From contig JAFWOU010000031.1 in NCBI GenBank assembly GCA_017509715.1, positions 1-44,078 on the forward strand: a DNA stretch of 44,078 nt, in the 5' to 3' direction. The stretch is from Paludibacteraceae bacterium. Its GTDB lineage: Bacteria > Bacteroidota > Bacteroidia > Bacteroidales > Paludibacteraceae. The position numbers and the translations under genes are program-made. Shown piece after piece: positions 14,456-20,943 of the stretch; position 1 is the first letter of the stretch; every line of letters starts with the position of its first letter. Under the pieces are notes generated by a model. It did not search any database and was not told where the DNA came from. It was given only the letters and a program-made list of their open reading frames with translations.

Positions 14456-15773
14456 AATTTTTCTGTTTCTCAACCGACTCTGCGGCTTCGGCCTCCAGTT
14501 TGGCAATCTCACGTTGGATACGCGGAGCGATCTGTTCGCCATCACGCTCTACGCACTCGTGGCACTTCATGTCCTTGCTGTACATACGACCGACGCAGTA
14601 GTTGGAGCGGTGGCATCCGGCATGGTAATGCGGGTCGGCCTGTACGTGCTTGACGAAATCAGGATCCTTGATGAGCACATGGGCGATCTGGAAAAGCGGG
14701 AAGCCCTCGTCCATGATCTGCTGACAGTTATCGCCACTCTGCACACCGCCGACGTAGATGAGGGCAATTGGTCCAGTCAGGGCCTCGTTGGTCGTTGGCT
14801 GCAGTTCTTCTTTGAGGGCTTCTTGGAAGATCTTGGCCTTGTCCATGAAGTAGAGTTCGCGGAAGGGCACGGTAGGCGTCATGACAGCCGCTACGCCCGG
14901 GATATTGAGGGCGGCCTTGAGCCACCAGAACGAACGCATATTCATATAGTGGGCCAGGGTCTTGTAGGGCATAGCGCCACCGAGGATCGTCATCGGGCTA
15001 CGGCTCACCGTACCGCCGGAGAGCACGAGGCCATGTACACCGTGCTTGATAATCTCTTTGGCGACAAGTATACCTTCCTCGATGGACACACCGCGCCAGC
15101 AGTCGTCCCACATATTGGTCTTGACCACTACGGCCAGATCGTCCTTGGCGTGCAGCATGACCTCGTCGAGCACCTCGTTGAGGAAGCGTACGCGATTCTC
15201 AAAACTACCACCGTACCGGTCGTGACGATGGTTGGTACGCGGCGAGAGGAACTGGGAGATGAGGTAGGCATGGCCTGCATGTATCTCGACGCAGTCGAAT
15301 CCGCACTCGCGAGCCCAATCTACGGCCTCGCCGAACTTACGGACGAGGTTCTGGATCTCACCCACACGCAAGCGGCGATGGATGGTGGGGCTATAGAGGT
15401 TGAACCACGTATCGGCACTAACGGGCATACAATGGCAGGTATAGAAATGGGTCATGTTGCCGCAGTGGCCCAACTGGATGCTGGCCTTGGCGCCCTCGGC
15501 ATGGATGGCGTCGGTCATGCGGCGCATGTCGGGGATGATCTCCGGGCGCACATAGAGCTGGCCGTCGAACGACACGCCGCTCAGATCCACAGCACAATAG
15601 GCCACCGTAGTCATACCTACTCCACCGCGAGCTACGCTGACATGATAGTCCTGGAGCTGTTGTGTGGGGGCATTATGACGCGCCATATTCTCAAAAGCAG
15701 CGCTGCGGATAATACGGTTCCGCAGCGTTATGGGCCCCAATTGATAGGGAGAGAACAATTTGTTTTCTTTCAT
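14445..15773 (-). CDS. Old Yellow Enzyme-family NADH:flavin oxidoreductase
   Basis: 442 residues. The FMN-binding TIM barrel is complete: LRNRIIRSAAFE near the N-terminus, QLGHCG, and the OYE signature HAGHAYLISQFLSPRTN followed by DRYGGSFENR. A C-terminal cysteine cluster (CHRSNYC ... CHEC) might bind an Fe-S cluster. It lacks the FAD/NAD domain of BaiCD/BaiH or dienoyl-CoA reductase. In Parabacteroides and Odoribacteraceae an OYE of this type next to a steroid 5-alpha-reductase acts as a 5-beta-reductase on bile acids; I infer a similar role. The tail NSND and the stop come from the tract. A short TCGTTGG stretch (14784-14800) inside encodes TTNEA. Confidence 0.85.
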   Translation of the reverse strand: MKENKLFSPYQLGPITLRNRIIRSAAFENMARHNAPTQQLQDYHVSVARGGVGMTTVAYCAVDLSGVSFDGQLYVRPEIIPDMRRMTDAIHAEGAKASIQLGHCGNMTHFYTCHCMPVSADTWFNLYSPTIHRRLRVGEIQNLVRKFGEAVDWARECGFDCVEIHAGHAYLISQFLSPRTNHRHDRYGGSFENRVRFLNEVLDEVMLHAKDDLAVVVKTNMWDDCWRGVSIEEGILVAKEIIKHGVHGLVLSGGTVSRSPMTILGGAMPYKTLAHYMNMRSFWWLKAALNIPGVAAVMTPTVPFRELYFMDKAKIFQEALKEELQPTTNEALTGPIALIYVGGVQSGDNCQQIMDEGFPLFQIAHVLIKDPDFVKHVQADPHYHAGCHRSNYCVGRMYSKDMKCHECVERDGEQIAPRIQREIAKLEAEAAESVEKQKNSND

Positions 15774-15780
15774 ATTTCCA

Positions 15781-15822
15781 ACTAGGAAGCCTAGGAGACC
15801 TAGGAATCCTAGGACGTCTAGT
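15781..15822. repeat. CTAGG nonamer tract
   Basis: 9-base words CTAGGAAGC, CTAGGAGAC, CTAGGAATC, CTAGGACGT, each starting CTAGG. It fills the spacer between the 5-alpha-reductase and OYE genes. Confidence 0.85.
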
Positions 15823-16628
15823 TAATAAATAAACGGTATAATTCGTTTCAGTTTCTTGCGATCGAACTCATCGGGGAACTCTTCCTCGTACTTATGGTAG
15901 ATCGAATTGGCACGCGGCACGAGGTTGCAGCACGAGAACCAGAAGAAGAGCAGTCCGGCGAGCGACCAGGTGAGGATGGCAAAGCCGAGCCATTCGGTGA
16001 TCTCACCCAGGTAGTTGGCACTGGTCACATAGCGGTACATACCCTGCTTAGGCAGATAATGCTTGGTGTCACCCGGCTTACGCAGATGGCGAATGACATG
16101 ATCGGAATGCATGTTGATAATCCATCCGGTGAAGAAGATGAGCGTACCGACGATGAAACGCGGATCGGTGAGCCACTCGCTGGTATAGAGATGCGAATAG
16201 GTAGGATCGTTCGGCGCGATATGGAACAGGAAGTAGCCCTGGATATATCCGTTGATCAAGTTCCAGATGACCGACATGATCATGATAGCAAACGGCATCT
16301 TGCTCTTACCCTTCAAGAGGAAGGGGAAGACAAAGGACCGCTGGATATAATGGAACTCAAAGATGAGGAAGAACACCCAATACGGTGCATTCTGCGTCAC
16401 ACCGCCGTAGAGCGGAAGCGACTTGAGGTACTCATACAGCACCACGAAGAACACGGGGCACTCCATGAGCAGCCAGCCCACCTTGTTGTTCATACTGGGT
16501 CCCCACTTATCCGAACGCATCTTGCCATAGCCGGCGTCCACGAAATAGAGGGATACAAACACGACGAGGCCTACCAAAAACATGATAAACAACAAGTCGT
16601 AAAAGAAATCAATTGTATGTATATCCAT
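15822..16628 (-). CDS. steroid 5-alpha-reductase family protein (DUF1295-like)
   Basis: 268 residues with about six membrane helices. The C-terminal signature of steroid 5-alpha-reductases is clear: YRYVTSANYLGEITEWLGFA, then HKYEEEFPDEFDRKKLKRIIPFIY, matching the family's E-W-x-G and P-x-x-RKxxIPF ends. NADPH-dependent reduction of 3-oxo-delta-4 steroids is the known activity. The open frame extends to 16664, but that start lies inside the -7 box, so ATG 16628 is right. It is the first gene of the run 5-alpha-reductase, OYE, SDR, SDR. Confidence 0.88.
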   Translation of the reverse strand: MDIHTIDFFYDLLFIMFLVGLVVFVSLYFVDAGYGKMRSDKWGPSMNNKVGWLLMECPVFFVVLYEYLKSLPLYGGVTQNAPYWVFFLIFEFHYIQRSFVFPFLLKGKSKMPFAIMIMSVIWNLINGYIQGYFLFHIAPNDPTYSHLYTSEWLTDPRFIVGTLIFFTGWIINMHSDHVIRHLRKPGDTKHYLPKQGMYRYVTSANYLGEITEWLGFAILTWSLAGLLFFWFSCCNLVPRANSIYHKYEEEFPDEFDRKKLKRIIPFIY

Positions 16629-16661
16629 AATCGTTTGATATTTTCTTACACAAAAAGCGCA

Positions 16662-16692
16662 CAAAGGTACGAATAATTATTCGTATATGCAA
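16662..16692 (-). promoter_or_regulatory. promoter of the 5-alpha-reductase operon
   Basis: TACCTTTG (16662-16669), 19-base spacer ending in G, TTGC (16689-16692). No further promoter of this type is seen downstream until 7882, so it may drive all nine genes. Confidence 0.8.
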
Positions 16693-16702
16693 AAAAATCG
16701 TA

Positions 16703-17647
16703 TCATTTTTCGGATTTTTCTCGTTTTTGGCAAATAAATAGTCCAAAAATGATCAGCGCCATGCCCATCCACTTACCCCAAGGCAGCATTTCGTGGAAGA
16801 AGAGAAGCATCCACAGGGCGGTGAAAGCGGGACGTATATTGTTGAACGCATTGGCCCGGGTCACCCCCACCCGACGCAAGGCAAAGCAGAAGAGGATGAA
16901 GGCGATCACGCTGGCAAAAACGGTCAGGTAGGCTACGCATCCAAGCGCGATTTGCATCTCGGATTGGTACATCGTAAATCGTAAATTGTAAATCGTCTCC
17001 GGTCCCTCCCGGAACCACCATATGGGGATAAAGAAGAGCAGACTGATCAGCTGGGCATAGAATATGAAGCTGAGGGAGGTGTAATAAGCCGGTACTTTGC
17101 GCATCATGATAGAGTCGATCACGGCTGCCGACACGGCCAAGAAGGCCAGCAGAACACCCCAATAGCTACCGATCGAATAGTCGCTACTCCCCACCAAGGA
17201 GAGGGCAAAGACGCCCGCCGTAGAGATGAGGATACCGATAATATTGTACTTGGTGACCCGTTCGCGCAACAGTACCGCTGCAAAGAGCGGACTGAGCAAA
17301 GGCGAGGTGGAGAGCAGGGTTTCGGCTATCGTAGGACTATTGAGCGCATCGTATGCAAAGGTCTCCAGCATGTAGTAGAGAAAAGGTTGGCAGAAGCCGG
17401 CGATCAGGAAAAGCGGAATGTCTTTTCGCTCGAGTTTCTGCAGGCACAAGAGCGGACTCTTGCGACAGACAAGCCCGATCACGAGCATCAGCAGCACCGA
17501 CGGCACGAAGCGCATCACGATAAGCGTGAAGGGCGGCAGAACGGCCAGGGCATGCTTGATCGCGATGCCACTCACCGACCAGATAATCATCGAGGCGATC
17601 AGAGCGATGACGGCCACGAGTTGTGCGTTATTCCGGCTAAGCGACAT
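16703..17647 (-). CDS. EamA/DMT-family transporter
   Basis: 314 residues with about ten membrane helices in two EamA halves (first WSVSGIAIKHAL and SPLLSPLFAAVLLRERVT; second FALRRVGVTRANAFNNIRPAF and ALIIFGLF). Substrate unknown. I start at MSLSRNN (17647); the longer frame to 17809 is arginine-rich and lies inside the acyltransferase gene. It overlaps that gene by 49 bases, so both are in one operon. A TCGTAAA heptamer tract (16967-16996) inside a cytoplasmic or periplasmic loop encodes IYNLRFTMY. Confidence 0.88.
   Translation of the reverse strand: MSLSRNNAQLVAVIALIASMIIWSVSGIAIKHALAVLPPFTLIVMRFVPSVLLMLVIGLVCRKSPLLCLQKLERKDIPLFLIAGFCQPFLYYMLETFAYDALNSPTIAETLLSTSPLLSPLFAAVLLRERVTKYNIIGILISTAGVFALSLVGSSDYSIGSYWGVLLAFLAVSAAVIDSIMMRKVPAYYTSLSFIFYAQLISLLFFIPIWWFREGPETIYNLRFTMYQSEMQIALGCVAYLTVFASVIAFILFCFALRRVGVTRANAFNNIRPAFTALWMLLFFHEMLPWGKWMGMALIIFGLFICQKREKSEK
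16967..16996 (-). repeat. in-frame TCGTAAA heptamer tract (EamA gene)
   Basis: ATCGTAAA, TCGTAAA, TTGTAAA, TCG on the plus strand; minus-strand reading gives TIYNLRFTMY between two helices. Confidence 0.8.
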
Positions 17648-18480
17648 ACAGCAGCATGGGTTTCGTTTAACAGACGTTCGGTTTCCTCGCCACGCGGACG
17701 GGAAGTATCGGGATAGATCGGGCGACCGATGATGACCTGGGTCAGAGGTTCGTCTTTCGGTCCCAACAGACGCCATAAGCCTGTGCGGGGACGGTAGGTG
17801 ACAGCACAAGGCAGGATGGGTTTGCGGTACTTATAGGCCATAGTGAAAGCCCCTTTCTGGAACGGGCGCAGGGGTTTGTACCAGTCCCAGCGTTTGGCCT
17901 CGGGAAAGATATGAAACCAGTAGCCCAGTTGATCGTATGCGTCGAAAGCCGCATTGAAGGCCTTCATGGCACTCAGTCCCTCCTTGGCATCCGGGATAGG
18001 TATACCGCCGATGATGCGCAGGTAGCGCTGGTCGCGCGTTCGGAAATTAGGCGCAAACATCGGTATGCGGGTGCGAGAAGACGCACGCAGGGCCGTAAAG
18101 ACGGAGGCGCAGTCGTGGCGGTAACAGTGGTTGGCCACCGTGATCGCCCCCCGGCTGAGGTCGAACTGCCGGAGCCAACGGCGTACCGGCCAGGCGCAAC
18201 GATGCCAACGGGTCTCGTCCTCGGTGCGCCAACGCAGACCGTACCGCAGGCGCAGCACCAGGCCCATGATAGGTCGCACAACATGGTAGCCGTACCACAC
18301 ACGCAGGCGGTTAGGGAGCGATAGATCGAAATAGGGATAGTCGGCATCCACGGCCGGGAAGGCACGGTCGTAGACGGGGCGGTAGAGTCCGACGTAGGGA
18401 TCGTCTTCGGGATAGTCGGTACGCACAGGCGGCACATATGTACCGGGGGTGACTTGCAGATCTTGATATCGTTTGTTCAT
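17599..18480 (-). CDS. lysophospholipid acyltransferase (PlsC-like)
   Basis: 293 residues. The acyltransferase catalytic HX4D motif is in VANHCYRHDCASV; FHIFPEAKRWDWYKPLRPFQKGA matches the PlsC substrate block (FPEG-like, with Ala instead of Gly). No N-terminal signal. Acyl transfer to a glycerolipid or other hydroxyl acceptor is expected; the substrate is not known. It follows the HAD gene across an ACTAGT tract and overlaps the EamA transporter. Confidence 0.85.
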   Translation of the reverse strand: MNKRYQDLQVTPGTYVPPVRTDYPEDDPYVGLYRPVYDRAFPAVDADYPYFDLSLPNRLRVWYGYHVVRPIMGLVLRLRYGLRWRTEDETRWHRCAWPVRRWLRQFDLSRGAITVANHCYRHDCASVFTALRASSRTRIPMFAPNFRTRDQRYLRIIGGIPIPDAKEGLSAMKAFNAAFDAYDQLGYWFHIFPEAKRWDWYKPLRPFQKGAFTMAYKYRKPILPCAVTYRPRTGLWRLLGPKDEPLTQVIIGRPIYPDTSRPRGEETERLLNETHAAVCRLAGITHNSWPSSL

Positions 18481-18481
18481 A

Positions 18482-18523
18482 ATGTTCTAATGTTCTAGTG
18501 AACTAGTGGACTAGTTTACTAGT
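18482..18523. repeat. ACTAGTNN octamer tract
   Basis: Words GTTCTAAT, GTTCTAGTG, ACTAGTGG, ACTAGTTT, ACTAGTAA. It fills the HAD-acyltransferase spacer and encodes the last residues (LVN) and stop of the HAD protein. Confidence 0.85.
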
Positions 18524-19056
18524 AAAAACCGGGCGCCAACGAGTCGGGCCGTTTCGCCATCGGTGTCGTCGCGATCACCCACGAAGAGCGTGGTCGCGGG
18601 CTCAGCATGCAGCATAGCGAGCAATTGAAGGGCCGCCTCACGGGATGGCTTACGCACGCCGAGCGTAGGCGAGTCGACAAGCAACGCAAACTGCTCGGCA
18701 TCGATGCCCAGCACCCGGAGTTTCTCTGGTACGAAGGCATAGTCGGAATAGACCGCCATGGGGATTTGTCTGCGACGGCACTCAGAAATGAGTTGCAGTG
18801 CCTCTTCGCGCACCGAACAGCCTTCGCCTATCATGCGCACCATGGTAGGTAGATAGATACGGCGGTACCAGCGGGTACGGACCACCCAGCGCCAGCATGC
18901 CCCATGAGCCAGGCGATCGACCGCCAACAGGGGCAGCGACCACCATAGGCGACGCAGCATACGACGGGTCAAACCCTGCTTATTGTACAGCGTTCCGTCC
19001 AGATCCAGTACGACGTTGTTGACGCCGTTTAGCACGTTCTTTACGTCTATCATCAA
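18511..19056 (-). CDS. HAD-family hydrolase
   Basis: 181 residues. Motif I is VVLDLDGTLYN (residues ~15-25), motif II AVYSDYAF, motif III region LGVRKPSREA, and motif IV GDRDDTDGETA. A small helical cap with many Arg/Trp lies between motifs I and II. Phosphatase or dehalogenase-type; substrate unknown. It overlaps the upstream GH3 gene by 77 bases, so it is translated from the same message. Two adjacent ATGs (19056, 19053) are possible starts. Confidence 0.88.
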   Translation of the reverse strand: MMIDVKNVLNGVNNVVLDLDGTLYNKQGLTRRMLRRLWWSLPLLAVDRLAHGACWRWVVRTRWYRRIYLPTMVRMIGEGCSVREEALQLISECRRRQIPMAVYSDYAFVPEKLRVLGIDAEQFALLVDSPTLGVRKPSREAALQLLAMLHAEPATTLFVGDRDDTDGETARLVGARFLLVN

Positions 19057-20845
19057 TTCGGTTAGCTCTATTGATCACTCCCTCGCTGAGGCGGTCGAAG
19101 CGGTTCTCCCAGCGCTGGAGCATATTAAACTTGGTGCGGCGTTTCTCGTCCTGCATGAGCAGGTTGAACTTAAACTGGCCGTCACGGAAACCGTCCTTGA
19201 GGCAAGCGGCCTTGAAGCGGGCATAGGCATTGCTGAGCAGCAGGTGGGCCTGAGGTTCGGCCAGGCGGAAGGACTTACGCTTGGATTCGTACTCGAGGTT
19301 GATATGTTGCAGGCGCTCATCCACCACCCGGGCAAAGGCGTCGGCCTGCTCCTGGGTGACGGCCTCGTCCTGGAACTCGAAGTAGAAATGGTAGCGCGAC
19401 TGCTCCACATCGGCAAAGCCCACGAAGAACTTGGTCGGTATGCCGGTTTGCTCCTCGGCCTGATGCACGGCCTCGATGAACTGGGGTTCGTAGAGCTTCT
19501 CGCCCGTCATGGAGACGATACCGTTGACCTTGGAGATCATATGGATGGTAGGCGTATTATAGTAGTAGCCTCCCACCTCGACGAGGTCGTTCATGTTGTA
19601 GCGATACAGGCCGGAATAGGTGGTCACGTACGCGCAATAGCGTTTGCCGAGCTCCAGTTGGTCGATCTGCAGGAAGTGCTTGCGCGGGCTGTCCAGTTCA
19701 CTCTCCTCGACAAACTCGTAGTAGTGGAACTGCGGGAACAGCACGGAGTCGTTCTTATCGTCAAGCGAGAAACCGAAGCGGCACTCGGTAGCAATATAGC
19801 CCAGCTCCTGGTAGTAGGTCTTCTGCCAGTCGAAGGCATCCATGTACTTGTCCATGTATATCTTGGTGTTGCCGCATTTCCAGGTGCTGAGGTATTGGAG
19901 CCAGGGCCAGAAGTCGCGGGGCTCCAGTTTGCCTTTCTCGGCGAGGATACGACGCAGCTCTTCGGCCCGCTCCGGACGAGGCAGCATATAGGCCTCCAGT
20001 TCCTCGCGGATCATGTCGGGAATCTCAAAATCCTCGGTCAGCGTACCGCGTTCGATATCGGTGATCAGTTCGTCGGTATGTTCGCTGACGGTGCGCAGCA
20101 GCTCCAGGATGGTAGAGGGGTTGGCCGTCGCCCAGAGCGTCACGTCGCGGTGCTGCATAGCCAGGCGCATGAGCGTATAATTGCGCGCCGTATAGTCGCC
20201 GATCGACATGACGCAGGCGGGGGCCGTATAATGCTTCTTGATAATAGGCGGTATGTCGCGCACCAGCACGCCGCTGACCGCACCGTATATCGTGCCGTCG
20301 GGCGCATAGCCCTCCAGCTCCTTACCCACCGTAGTGAAGATATGTCCGCCAAAGATACGACTGCGATGCTTAACGAAGTTCCAGGTCCAGATATGCGACA
20401 TTTTGCCGTAGACATCCTTGAGGTACTTATGGGTCATCGGTATCCACTTGGGCGCCGAGGTCGTACCGGAGGTGGTGGCATACATATCGGGCTTGCCGGG
20501 GAAGAGGATATCCTGCTCGCCGTTCATATGCTTCTCCACGTACGGACGCAGAGTCTCGAAACTCTCGTTGACCGGGACGTACATGCGGTAGAGGCGGAAG
20601 AGGTCTTCGCTGGTAGTGGCAGAGAGGATACGATCGAAATGGTGCTCACGTCCATAGACAGTATCCTTGGCATAAGTGAGTATGTCACGCAGGGTTTTCT
20701 CGGCTGCCTGACGGGGGCGGCGACTCCATTTTTTTAGACGAATGGTCTGCGAACCGCCCACCAACATCAGCATTGTGTTGATGAGCCATGGATATGGAAG
20801 TGCTCTACCCTCCCCGTCCACATACGGCTTGATTCGTTTACTCAT
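18980..20845 (-). CDS. GH3-family acyl-acid amido synthetase
   Basis: 621 residues. The GH3 family (plant auxin/jasmonate conjugating enzymes, bacterial homologues) is recognised by the ATP-binding block MYATTSGTTSAPKWIPMT, by YGAVSGVL, and by YRYNMNDLVEVGGYYYNTPTIHMISKVNG and MTGEKLYEPQF. Adenylation of a carboxylic acid and transfer to an amino acid or amine is the family reaction; bacterial substrates are mostly unknown. The C-terminus is strongly basic (RRKERAKRRQQRRTG). Start at MSKRIKP; an earlier ATG lies in the promoter. First gene of GH3-HAD-PlsC-EamA. Confidence 0.9.
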   Translation of the reverse strand: MSKRIKPYVDGEGRALPYPWLINTMLMLVGGSQTIRLKKWSRRPRQAAEKTLRDILTYAKDTVYGREHHFDRILSATTSEDLFRLYRMYVPVNESFETLRPYVEKHMNGEQDILFPGKPDMYATTSGTTSAPKWIPMTHKYLKDVYGKMSHIWTWNFVKHRSRIFGGHIFTTVGKELEGYAPDGTIYGAVSGVLVRDIPPIIKKHYTAPACVMSIGDYTARNYTLMRLAMQHRDVTLWATANPSTILELLRTVSEHTDELITDIERGTLTEDFEIPDMIREELEAYMLPRPERAEELRRILAEKGKLEPRDFWPWLQYLSTWKCGNTKIYMDKYMDAFDWQKTYYQELGYIATECRFGFSLDDKNDSVLFPQFHYYEFVEESELDSPRKHFLQIDQLELGKRYCAYVTTYSGLYRYNMNDLVEVGGYYYNTPTIHMISKVNGIVSMTGEKLYEPQFIEAVHQAEEQTGIPTKFFVGFADVEQSRYHFYFEFQDEAVTQEQADAFARVVDERLQHINLEYESKRKSFRLAEPQAHLLLSNAYARFKAACLKDGFRDGQFKFNLLMQDEKRRTKFNMLQRWENRFDRLSEGVINRANRIDDRRKERAKRRQQRRTGSGRNAVQ

Positions 20846-20873
20846 GTGACATGGTATTTTTTGATATCGGCTG

Positions 20874-20904
20874 CAAAGGTACAAAAAAAAATCGACACTC
20901 GCAA
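20874..20904 (-). promoter_or_regulatory. GH3 operon promoter, embedded in the preceding terminator
   Basis: TACCTTTG (20874-20881), 19-base spacer, TTGC (20901-20904). The T9 run of the spacer is also the T-run of the terminator hairpin at 20883-20922. Confidence 0.85.
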
Positions 20905-20922
20905 GGGAATGTCGATTTTTTT
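20883..20922 (-). terminator. terminator of the secreted beta-repeat protein gene
   Basis: 10-bp arms AAAATCGACA / TGTCGATTTT with a 12-base loop, followed on the minus strand by a T9 run. It lies about 20 bases past the stop at 20944; an AAGCTT-AAAA-AAGCTT repeat lies between. Confidence 0.8.
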
Positions 20923-20943
20923 GCTATTTAAGCTTAAAAAAGC

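Noticed and set aside
16629..16664. Upstream start codon for the 5-alpha-reductase
   Set aside because: It lies within the TACCTTTG box and would not be transcribed. The same argument rejects the early starts of GH3 (20884), panB (28160), the LRR gene (29620) and the lipoprotein (37299).
18983..20737. 584-codon plus-strand open frame opposite the GH3 gene
   Set aside because: Mirror frame of a clear GH3 gene; no promoter, no domain, composition typical of an antisense frame. The same holds for long antisense frames at 7984-9261, 14403-15785, 21091-22398, 24224-25519, 36131-37195, 39231-40271 and 42405-43742.
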